From: Pseudomonadota bacterium
GTDB lineage: Bacteria; Pseudomonadota; Alphaproteobacteria; Rickettsiales; SXRF01
Direction of reading: 5' to 3'
Assembly (NCBI GenBank): GCA_028873275.1
Contig: JAGWLJ010000132.1
Coordinates: 1 to 5,018, forward strand
Length of the DNA stretch: 5,018 nucleotides
The stretch's first letter is position 1. Every line of letters begins with the position of its first letter. The notes under the pieces are model-generated. The model had not been told where the DNA came from. It did not search any database and saw nothing but the letters and a program-made list of their open reading frames with translations. Position numbers and translations under genes: made by a program. Positions 1 to 4,854 of this stretch are shown here, one piece after another.

Positions 1-213
1 ATCAGCGTGCGCTACGAGCTGGCGCCTGAGGCGCATGAGGTGCTGGGCGTGCGGAAGAACGCCGCGCCGTCCGCGCTCAAAAAACGCTACCGCGACCTGA
101 TGCGCCGCTACCACCCCGACCGTTTCCCAGGCCGCGTATCGCCGGAAATGGCGCTGCTGCTCAAGCTCAAATCCTCGGAGATCAACGAGGCCTACCGCCG
201 CCTGACATCGTAA
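1..213 (+). CDS. J-domain (DnaJ-like) protein, C-terminal part; 5' end outside window
   Basis: The reading frame is open from the first base and ends at TAA 211-213. This is probably the tail of a longer protein with a C-terminal J domain. A GTG at position 7 could start a 68-residue protein, but no ribosome site is visible in the six bases before it. The visible segment is a full J domain: a short helix I around HEVLGV, a basic helix II (SALKKRYRDLMRRY), the diagnostic HPD motif in YHPDRFPG, then helix III and helix IV ending NEAYRRL. J domains stimulate the ATPase of Hsp70/DnaK, and the HPD residues are essential for this. The specific partner or substrate cannot be told because the N-terminal part is missing. 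It is convergent with the TadE gene, with 17 bp between the stops and no clear terminator hairpin there. Confidence 0.85.
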   Translation: MSVRYELAPEAHEVLGVRKNAAPSALKKRYRDLMRRYHPDRFPGRVSPEMALLLKLKSSEINEAYRRLTS

Positions 214-230
214 TATTTCCCCTAAACGGA

Positions 231-767
231 TTACGGAACCAGCGCCGTCAGCATGCCCTGGCGCGGCTTGCAGATCGCTATCTTATATAAAGTCTGCGCC
301 GAGAGGGAGGGAATCAGCGTCGTGGTCACCGGCAGCAGAGGTGCGTAATCCATAAACACTTCGGCGGCGATGACATCCTCGCCGTCGGGCACGACATAGC
401 CGCTTAAGAACGTGGCGGTGCCGCCGCTGCTGCCGATGCGGCTGGCGCTGCCGCCCAGCGCGCCGTGCTGCCAGAGAATGCTGTTGGGCGTGCCGGGCGA
501 TGCGACGGAAGAAAAAATCACCGTGCCGGAAAAAGGGAAAGGCGATACGATCTGCGGCGCGGACTGCGCGAAGCCGTCAAGGTCGGCCGCCGATACGCCC
601 TGGCTCCCTGCCGCGAAATCGGCCATGGCGCTGGCCGCCTTGTCGAGCTTCTGATGCATCAGCGCGAAACGGCCGAATTCAACCGCTCCTGCCAGCAACA
701 GCAGCAGCAGCGGCAACGCCAGCGCGAACTCGATCAGCGCCACGCCGCTGTCGTCGCGCCACGCCAT
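231..767 (-). CDS. TadE-like pseudopilin / pilus assembly protein (second of the pair)
   Basis: This is a 178-residue protein with a short charged leader (MAWRDDSG) followed by one hydrophobic helix, about residues 9-29. The leader ends in G8 and the helix begins VALIEF, putting Glu at +5 after the Gly. This is the processing motif of Flp-type prepilins and TadE/TadF pseudopilins, which are cut by a TadV/CpaA-type peptidase. The remainder is a periplasmic domain with the TadE-family stretch around EVFMDYAPLLP and TLYKIA. I chose ATG 767 over an upstream in-frame ATG at 827 because the upstream 20 residues are Pro/Ser-rich, lie inside the preceding gene, and would put an unusual extension before the leader. 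Start 767 follows the upstream TAG (771-769) after a single base, so the two genes are probably translationally coupled. Inferred role: minor inner-membrane pilus assembly factor. Confidence 0.85.
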   Translation of the reverse strand: MAWRDDSGVALIEFALALPLLLLLLAGAVEFGRFALMHQKLDKAASAMADFAAGSQGVSAADLDGFAQSAPQIVSPFPFSGTVIFSSVASPGTPNSILWQHGALGGSASRIGSSGGTATFLSGYVVPDGEDVIAAEVFMDYAPLLPVTTTLIPSLSAQTLYKIAICKPRQGMLTALVP

Positions 768-768
768 G

Positions 769-1182
769 CTAGAACTGCCCGTCCCGCACGGCGGCGGCGG
801 CGGTGATGTCGAAATTGCCGTTGGCATCGCCGAAGATCTGGCGGATCATCGGCGTCGTCACCGCCCACGGATAGGTGACGCGGTAAAGGGTGACGCTGTT
901 GCCCATCGGCTGTGCGGTGATGCTGGGCAGGGCCGGTTGCAGGAACCCGCTGGATAGCTGGCCGATCTGGCTGCGGATATAGGCGTCGCGGCTCAGGCCG
1001 CCGGGAATGGCGGAAACATTGTCGATGCGCGCGCCGATGGCGGTGGCGCCTTCCACCACGCAGGAGGCAAACAGCATCAGCCCGATTTCCACGATGCCCA
1101 TCAGGAGCAGAAACAGTACCGGCGCGGCGATGGCCATCTCAATGGCGGCGGCGCCCTTATTATTCGTTTTCAACAGGCACAT
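769..1182 (-). CDS. TadE-like pseudopilin / pilus assembly protein (first of the pair)
   Basis: This 137-residue protein begins MCLLKTNNKG, then AAAIEM and a hydrophobic helix to about residue 38. G10 followed by Glu15 (+5) matches the prepilin-peptidase site of Tad pseudopilins. The body is short and ends ITAAAAVRDGQF, resembling the usual beta-strand end of TadE proteins. Start ATG 1182 is almost forced, since an in-frame TAG lies three codons upstream. There is no purine-rich ribosome site before it (the mRNA reads CCCCTT just before ATG), which fits a leaderless message. It heads a two-gene minus-strand unit with the next tadE-like gene. Its 5' end lies 19 bp from the start of the divergent TadG gene. 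A run of five GCC/GCG alanine codons near the end gives a GGC repeat on the plus strand. Confidence 0.85.
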   Translation of the reverse strand: MCLLKTNNKGAAAIEMAIAAPVLFLLLMGIVEIGLMLFASCVVEGATAIGARIDNVSAIPGGLSRDAYIRSQIGQLSSGFLQPALPSITAQPMGNSVTLYRVTYPWAVTTPMIRQIFGDANGNFDITAAAAVRDGQF

Positions 1183-1201
1183 AAGGGGCTATATAGCGGA
1201 T
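1167..1201 (+). promoter_or_regulatory. Candidate sigma70-type promoter for tadG, sharing a symmetric -10 with the divergent tadE
   Basis: TTTTCA at 1167-1172 (four of six matches to TTGACA) and TATATA at 1190-1195 are separated by exactly 17 bp. The -10 lies inside the perfect palindrome CTATATAG (1189-1196), nearly centred in the 19-bp gap between the two ATGs. Six bases follow the -10 before the tadG ATG (1202). On the other strand seven bases follow it before the tadE ATG (1182). Transcription in either direction would therefore begin at or next to the start codon. The minus-strand -35 candidate is poor (TTTTTA at 1218-1213). AAGGGG at 1183-1188 could be a ribosome site for tadG only if transcription starts further upstream, and its 13-base spacing is long. 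Confidence 0.45.
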
Positions 1202-2440
1202 ATGGCCACAATTAAAAAGCTCCTTTCCTGCCACGTCGGCGGCGTACTGATCCTGGTGGCGGTGATGCTGCCGCTGCTGCTCATGATCGTGGCGGCGGGC
1301 GTCGATATCGGCCGGCTGTATGCCGTGCGCGGCAAGGCGATGACGGCGGCCGACGCGGCGCTGCTCGGCGCGGTGGGAACCAGGAGCACGCAGCCGGTGG
1401 ATGTCGAGATGGCGGCGCTGTTCAACGCCAATTACCCGGCCAATTATCTCGGTTCGACGGTGGACGGTATCGCCGTGTCGCAGCCGGCCGACGGGATGTA
1501 TGACGCTACGGTCACCGTCACCGTGCCTATGCTGGTGATGGGCATATTCGGCGTCGCAACGTCCACGCTCACCATCGATTCGCAGGCGGATGCGGGCTAT
1601 CAGATAACGCCTGGGCAAAGTCTGGAGCTTTCCCTCGTCTTTGACAACAGCGCCGTCATGGGCGGCATCAATATCGTGGCCATGCAGGCGGCGGCCAGCG
1701 CCATGACGGGTATCGTTTTCGGCAGTTCGGCGTCATTAAGTAACGTGCATGTGTCATTAGTGCCGTATGATGTGGCCGTTAACGCGGGGAGCGGGCGCGC
1801 CGGGTGGATACAATCGGCGTGGGCGCCTTCCTACACCCAGTTCATCGCCAACCGCAACAACGACAGCCCTCCCAACGGCCTCACCGATGCCAGCGACAGC
1901 GCGCCTGTGGATGATACCACGCGTTTCCGCGTTCCTTCCGGCAACGGCAACGACTTAGCCAGTTCCGCGCTGGCGCCGCTGCAGTTCGCAATGAATAGCG
2001 CCGGCGCTATCAATGCCGCGCTGAACGCCATGGAACCGGCGGGCCATACGCGGCTCAATGTCGGGCTGATGTGGGGCTGGTTCGCCCTGTCGCCCAACTG
2101 GCAGGGATTATGGGATTCCGCGCAGCCGGCAATTCCGGCGCCGTTCGATCCTTCCGTGCAGAAAACGCTGGTGCTGGCGGCGGGCAGCCTCGACGATGTC
2201 TATACCGGCGACCTGGCTTCCGATGACGATTCCACCGCACTGGAAATATGCAGCGCTATCAAAGCCGACGGAATTACCATCTATACCGTGGGCATCGGCC
2301 CCAATGTGAACCAGGTGCTGCTGCAAAGCTGCGCCAGCCTGCCCGGATATTATTTCACCGCCTCGACGGCGGCGCTGCTGCAGACGGCGTTCCAAACCAT
2401 CGCCGACCGCATCAACGGCGCGACGCTGCGGCTTCAGTAA
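1202..2440 (+). CDS. TadG-like protein: Tad N-terminal membrane domain plus vWA-like domain
   Basis: This 412-residue protein has a short cytoplasmic N-terminus and one membrane helix (about 14-34). The helix runs into VDIGRLYAVRGKAMTAADAALLGA, the typical TadE/G-like N-terminal domain. From about residue 140 a von Willebrand A-type fold follows: SLVFDNS (143-150), SLVPYDVAVN, the GLMWGW segment, TLVLAAG (322-328), then IKADGITIYTVGIG and a Cys376-containing CASLPGYYF, ending with the usual AFQTIADRI and LRL tail. The start is ATG 1202; the frame is open further upstream but only across the antisense of tadE. TadG proteins are inner-membrane/periplasmic components of Tad pilus systems, thought to help anchor or assemble the pilus. 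The metal-site (MIDAS) residues look degraded: D148-N-S150-A-V152 replaces DxSxS, and AAG replaces the usual TDG. T283 appears kept. Confidence 0.85.
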   Translation: MATIKKLLSCHVGGVLILVAVMLPLLLMIVAAGVDIGRLYAVRGKAMTAADAALLGAVGTRSTQPVDVEMAALFNANYPANYLGSTVDGIAVSQPADGMYDATVTVTVPMLVMGIFGVATSTLTIDSQADAGYQITPGQSLELSLVFDNSAVMGGINIVAMQAAASAMTGIVFGSSASLSNVHVSLVPYDVAVNAGSGRAGWIQSAWAPSYTQFIANRNNDSPPNGLTDASDSAPVDDTTRFRVPSGNGNDLASSALAPLQFAMNSAGAINAALNAMEPAGHTRLNVGLMWGWFALSPNWQGLWDSAQPAIPAPFDPSVQKTLVLAAGSLDDVYTGDLASDDDSTALEICSAIKADGITIYTVGIGPNVNQVLLQSCASLPGYYFTASTAALLQTAFQTIADRINGATLRLQ

Positions 2441-2447
2441 GGATGCG

Positions 2448-2547
2448 TATCGTCGTGTTTCGGACAGGTTTCGCGTCGTTTCGCATCTTTTCGGCGTCGT
2501 TTGGCGCATTTTCGATAGCGTTCGGATGCGTTTCGCGGCGCTTTTTT
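2448..2547 (+). repeat. Helically phased TTTCG-like motif array, with a possible 47-codon ORF through it
   Basis: TTTCG or a one-base variant recurs at 2448 (TATCG), 2458, 2469, 2479, 2489, 2500 (TTTGG), 2510, 2520 (GTTCG) and 2531, ending in a T6 run at 2542-2547. Spacings are 10 or 11 bp throughout, averaging close to 10.5, the helical repeat of DNA. The intervening bases are GC-rich and not conserved. An ORF from ATG 2443 (two bases after the tadG stop) to TAA 2584-2586 reads through the array. It places Phe at residues 6, 10, 13, 16, 20, 23, 27 and 34, a 3-4 residue spacing like an amphipathic helix. No good ribosome site precedes that ATG, so I do not call it a gene. The array could be a bent or protein-binding DNA segment, a coding pattern, or both. 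Confidence 0.5.
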
Positions 2548-2551
2548 AGGC

Positions 2552-2602
2552 ATAAGGTGACGTTACAGGCCAATTTATCCTTGTAAATCAGTGTCGCCTT
2601 AT
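2552..2602. other. Two-tier inverted repeat / hairpin of unknown role
   Basis: ATAAGGTGAC (2552-2561) pairs with GTCGCCTTAT (2593-2602) over ten positions with one G-U. Inside it TTACAGG (2563-2569) pairs with CC-T-TGTAA (2579-2586) over seven positions with one bulged T and a 9-base loop. No T-run follows on the plus strand, so it is not a standard intrinsic terminator for tadG. It could be an RNA structure at the end of the tadG transcript or a protein-binding site. The plus-strand form pairs better, because the single mismatch is G-U there and A-C on the minus strand. Confidence 0.4.
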
Positions 2603-2620
2603 CGGGATGCGCTGCCGGCG

Positions 2621-2657
2621 GTGTGACATTGTGTGACTTTTCCCTTTTCCGTCACGC
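2621..2657. promoter_or_regulatory. Direct repeat GTGTGAC x2 plus inverted GTCAC; possible operator
   Basis: GTGTGAC occurs at 2621-2627 and again at 2631-2637, exactly 10 bp apart. GTCACGC at 2651-2657 can pair with the second copy around a pyrimidine-rich 13-base loop. Two short direct repeats one helical turn apart upstream of a gene is the geometry used by OmpR/PhoB-type response regulators, but I cannot match it to a named regulator. The rest of 2587-2771 shows only a weak AT-rich patch (2724-2740, CATATCTATTAG) that could hold a -10 for the hypothetical gene. Confidence 0.25.
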
Positions 2658-2760
2658 GATGTCGCATGGCCAGTGTAAGGCGGGCAGGAATGGCAGGGGA
2701 GGGCTGCAGTTGCGGTTGGATTGCATATCTATTAGTTTTCAGTGGTATTGCCGATTGTGC

Positions 2761-2765
2761 AGGGG
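2761..2765 (+). promoter_or_regulatory. Ribosome binding site for the hypothetical gene at 2772
   Basis: AGGGG at 2761-2765 lies six bases before ATG 2772. This decides the start over the in-frame GTG at 2742, which has no purine-rich stretch before it. Confidence 0.6.
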
Positions 2766-2771
2766 ATATTT

Positions 2772-3083
2772 ATGGATGAGAATGAAGCAGCGGATGAGAA
2801 GCCGAACTGGCTGGAGCGGTTCAAGAAGACCAGCCTGGATAGACTGCCGACAATGGAGGAATTGGCCCGCGCCGCCGCAGCGCCGCATGATGCCGATGTG
2901 GAGTTCCTGAGGTATCTGAGCTTACGCCCTTCGATTGTTCGCTTAATGGAAATGAAAGAAACAATGCGCGCCGAGGCGTCAGATGAATGGAAACCGGAAC
3001 CAAAGCCGCTGATGGAGCGCATTAGAGAGGAGTTGAGGGCGCGGGAGCAGCGGGGAGAAAAAGGTGGCGAATTGTTGCCGTGA
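2772..3083 (+). CDS. Hypothetical protein, 103 residues, soluble and highly charged
   Basis: I do not recognise a family. The predicted protein has an acidic start (MDENEAADEK), then a segment PNWLERFKKTSLDRLPTMEE, an Ala-rich helix (about 31-37), a probable helix over EFLRYLSLRPSIVRLMEMKE (44-63), and a C-terminal Arg/Glu-rich helix (about 79-96). It has no signal peptide, membrane segment or Cys. A good ribosome site (AGGGG, six bases upstream) and a reading frame with ordinary amino acid composition support it being real. It stands alone: 331 bp from tadG upstream and convergent with argB downstream. The helical, charged make-up would fit a small cytoplasmic partner protein, but that is only inference. 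Confidence 0.6.
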   Translation: MDENEAADEKPNWLERFKKTSLDRLPTMEELARAAAAPHDADVEFLRYLSLRPSIVRLMEMKETMRAEASDEWKPEPKPLMERIREELRAREQRGEKGGELLP

Positions 3084-3104
3084 GGGGATTGGATTCCGCT
3101 TATA

Positions 3105-3136
3105 CAGGTATGGATTCCCGCTTTCGCGGGAATGAC
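3105..3136. repeat. Dispersed palindromic repeat, copy A (ATTCCC-N8-GGGAAT type)
   Basis: CAGGTATGGA leads into a perfect 8-bp stem, ATTCCCGC (3114-3121) and GCGGGAAT (3126-3133), with a 4-base loop, followed by GAC. On the minus strand the loop is GAAA, a stable GNRA tetraloop, so an argB read-through transcript would fold a very stable hairpin here. The layout matches the dRS3-type element known from Neisseria and the similar repeats scattered in many proteobacterial genomes. Their translations often appear as spurious peptides such as DSRFRGND, as here. A lone half-like copy, GGATTCCGC, sits at 3091-3099. No T-tract follows, so termination is only a possibility. Confidence 0.75.
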
Positions 3137-3164
3137 GAACTTCAGGGCGGGCTAATTCCTGAAA

Positions 3165-3192
3165 GGTTTCCAAGAGCAGCACGTGAAGCAGG
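3165..3192 (-). pseudogene. Probable fossil of an argB 3' end between the two repeats
   Basis: These 28 bases align without gaps to argB 3310-3337 at 22 of 28 positions. In the argB frame and strand they encode LLHVLLLETF, against LPHVLLLETF in argB. Within the shared HVLLLETF, four codons differ but all are synonymous (His, Leu, Leu, Phe). This pattern suggests divergence while still under protein-level selection, not a recent duplication. The match stops at repeat copy B on one side and decays toward copy A on the other. Inferred to be a remnant of an older or second argB allele; chance similarity is not excluded for so short a stretch. Confidence 0.4.
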
Positions 3193-3255
3193 TATGGACT
3201 GGATTCCCGCTTTTCTCCGTCGCCAAGGCTTCGGAGGACTAGTCGCGGGAATGAC
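3189..3255. repeat. Dispersed palindromic repeat, copy B, with an expanded loop
   Basis: It has the same lead (CAGGTATGGA, here plus CT) and the same 8-bp arms as copy A: ATTCCCGC at 3203-3210 and GCGGGAAT at 3245-3252, followed by GAC. Here, however, 34 bases separate the arms. That insert holds its own imperfect palindrome, CTCCG (3215-3219) with CGGAG (3232-3236) and GCC/GGC inside. This looks like one repeat nested in another or a longer variant of the family. TAGTCGCGG at 3240-3248 recurs at 3269-3277, overlapping the argB stop, which hints at a small duplication at the gene edge. Confidence 0.65.
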
Positions 3256-3267
3256 AATGCGGTTGTA

Positions 3268-4176
3268 TTAGTCGCGGTAAATCATCGTCCCGGCGCCATA
3301 TTTGGTGAAGGTTTCGAGCAGCAGCACATGCGGCAGGCGGCCATCCAGAATATGCGCGGCTTCGGCGTCGTTCTCCAGCGCGTGCATGCAGGTCTCGATC
3401 TTGGGGATCATGCCGCCGTGGATGATTTTTTCCTTGATCAGCCGGCGCGCCTCGGAAAGCGACAGCTCGCTGATCAGTTGCCCGTCGCCGCCCAGCACGC
3501 CCGCCACGTCGGTCAGGATCATCAGCTTGGCAGCGGCCAGCGCTGCGGCCAGGCTACCGGCGGCGGTGTCGGCGTTGATGTTGAAGGTTTCGCCCTTGTC
3601 GCCGATGCCGATGGGCGCGATCACCGGGATGATGTCCGACTCGGCGAAGCTCTGCAGTATGGCCGGGTTGATGCGCACCGGCTCGCCGACGAAGCCGAGG
3701 TCGAGGATTTTCTCGATGTTGGAATCCGGGTCGCGCACGGTGCGGCGCAGTTTCCTCGCCTCGATCAGGTGGCCGTCCTTGCCCGAGATGCCGATGGCCA
3801 TGCCGCCAGCGGCGTTGATCTCGGAGACGATCTGCTTGTTGATCGAGCCGCTAAGCACCATCTCGACGATCTCGACCGCCGCCGAATCGGTGACGCGCAG
3901 GCCGTCGACAAAAGAGCTTTGGATTTTCAGCCGCTCGAGCATGCGGCCGATCTGCGGCCCGCCGCCATGCACCACGATGGGGTTGATGCCCACCTGCTTC
4001 AGCATAACGATGTCGTGCGCGAACTGGCGGCCGAGTTCGGCGTCGCCCATGGCGTGGCCGCCGTATTTGACGACGAAGGTCTCGCCGGCGAATTGGCGCA
4101 TGTAGGGCAGCGCCTCGGAGAGGGTGGCCGCCGTTTTCAGCCAGCGGTCGGGGGTTTTCACTTCGCGTGTTTTCAT
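3268..4176 (-). CDS. argB: Acetylglutamate kinase
   Basis: ArgB phosphorylates N-acetyl-L-glutamate with ATP, the second step of arginine biosynthesis, in the cytoplasm. The 302-residue product shows the amino acid kinase landmarks: K37 in VVKYGGHAM, HGGGPQI (70-76) for substrate phosphate binding, DGLRVTD with R94, FNINAD (198-203), LTDVAGVL, and GGMIPK with K258. The N-terminal helix LSEALPYMRQFAG before the first strand is the extension of hexameric, arginine-inhibited ArgB proteins such as the Pseudomonas enzyme, so feedback inhibition is likely. Start ATG 4176 lies seven bases after the engB stop and gives the usual N-terminus. An upstream ATG at 4212 has a better GGAG site at 7-base spacing but would overlap engB by 29 bases and add 12 residues; it remains possible. 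Probably cotranscribed with engB. Confidence 0.96.
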   Translation of the reverse strand: MKTREVKTPDRWLKTAATLSEALPYMRQFAGETFVVKYGGHAMGDAELGRQFAHDIVMLKQVGINPIVVHGGGPQIGRMLERLKIQSSFVDGLRVTDSAAVEIVEMVLSGSINKQIVSEINAAGGMAIGISGKDGHLIEARKLRRTVRDPDSNIEKILDLGFVGEPVRINPAILQSFAESDIIPVIAPIGIGDKGETFNINADTAAGSLAAALAAAKLMILTDVAGVLGGDGQLISELSLSEARRLIKEKIIHGGMIPKIETCMHALENDAEAAHILDGRLPHVLLLETFTKYGAGTMIYRD

Positions 4177-4183
4177 ATCTTTT

Positions 4184-4783
4184 TCATGCCGCAAAAGGCG
4201 CAAGCTGTTCATGCAACGTCTCCATCCCCAGTCCGGTCAGAGCGCTGGTGGCCACCGCCAGCGGGTGCGCGGCCGGGTGGGATTCTATCGTCTTGTTTAC
4301 GCTTTGCAAGATATTGCTAAGTTCCTGGGGTTTCAGCGTATCGGCCTTGGTCAGCACGATCTGGAAGCTGACGGCGGCCTCGTCGAGCAGCTCCATGAAC
4401 TCCTCGTCCACCGGCAGCACGCCGCGCCGCGCATCGACCAGCACGCAGGCGCGCCGCAGGGTGGGGCGGCCGCAGAGGTAATGGCGGATCAGCCCGTCCC
4501 ATTCGCCCTTTTTCTGCTTGGAAACCTTGGCAAAGCCGTAGCCCGGCATGTCGACCAGCATCAGGCGCTCGCCCAGCAGGAAGAAATTGAGCTGCTGCGT
4601 GTGGCCGGGGTGCTTCGAGGTGCGCACCAGCGATTTCTGGCCGATCAGCGCGTTGATCAGGCTGGATTTCCCCGCGTTCGAGCGGCCGATGAAGGCGATC
4701 TCCGGCTGGCCGATCGGCGGCAGCGATTCAATGCTGGCGGCGCCGGCGATGAATTGGCAGGGTTTGGCAAAAATAGAACTCAT
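4184..4783 (-). CDS. engB: Ribosome biogenesis GTPase EngB (YihA/YsxC)
   Basis: This is a small GTPase needed for assembly of the large ribosomal subunit. The 199 residues, typical for the family, carry all G motifs in order: G1 GRSNAGKS (33-40), G2 Thr in PGHTQQLN (T62), G3 DMPG (78-81) continuing YGFA, G4 TKAD (145-148) and G5 TSA (179-181). RSNAGKSSLI and DMPGYGFA are characteristic of EngB among TrmE-Era-like GTPases. Start ATG 4783 is supported by an in-frame TAA three codons upstream; no clear Shine-Dalgarno precedes it. It lies directly upstream of argB (7-bp gap), an association common in alphaproteobacteria, where yidC is often the next gene upstream. Here an unrelated divergent gene lies there instead. 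Confidence 0.96.
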   Translation of the reverse strand: MSSIFAKPCQFIAGAASIESLPPIGQPEIAFIGRSNAGKSSLINALIGQKSLVRTSKHPGHTQQLNFFLLGERLMLVDMPGYGFAKVSKQKKGEWDGLIRHYLCGRPTLRRACVLVDARRGVLPVDEEFMELLDEAAVSFQIVLTKADTLKPQELSNILQSVNKTIESHPAAHPLAVATSALTGLGMETLHEQLAPFAA

Positions 4784-4812
4784 GGCACTGGCTTAGACGA
4801 AAATGCCGCCTC

Positions 4813-4818
4813 ATTCTA
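4813..4818 (-). promoter_or_regulatory. Candidate -10 element for engB-argB
   Basis: TAGAAT reads on the minus strand at 4818-4813, one mismatch from TATAAT. It would place the transcript start near 4806, about 20 bases before the engB ATG. No convincing -35 is seen at 16-18 bp, so this rests on the -10 alone. The 71-bp divergent gap must hold promoters for both directions. Confidence 0.3.
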
Positions 4819-4854
4819 CCGGCGATTTTACACCGCCGCTGCTAGGCTGGGCCT

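Noticed and set aside
690..720. CAG-rich tract as a microsatellite
   Set aside because: It is the run of Leu codons of the TadE membrane helix read on the other strand.
412..806. Plus-strand ORFs across the tadE-like gene
   Set aside because: Arg/Pro/Ala-rich frames antisense to a recognised TadE-like protein, with no independent support.
1007..1201. N-terminal extension of tadG by 65 codons
   Set aside because: It lies wholly antisense to tadE plus the spacer, lacks similarity to TadG N-termini and would put a long Ser/Met-rich tail before the membrane helix.
2528..2547. Intrinsic terminator (GCG-TTT-CGC followed by T6)
   Set aside because: The stem is only three base pairs and is separated from the T-run by GC-rich bases, so it is too weak to call. 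The T6 also fits the phased array.
3091..3255. CRISPR array
   Set aside because: There are two or three unequal palindromic units with no regular spacer length. The sequence fits dispersed hairpin repeats.
3080..3271. 63-codon ORF containing MDSRFRGND
   Set aside because: It is a translation of the dispersed repeats. Peptides of this kind are a common annotation artefact.
3302..4320. Long open frames antisense to argB and engB (267 and 330 codons)
   Set aside because: They are shadows of GC-rich coding sequence. Composition is His/Asp/Arg/Ala-heavy with no recognisable fold, and they lie across two well-supported genes.
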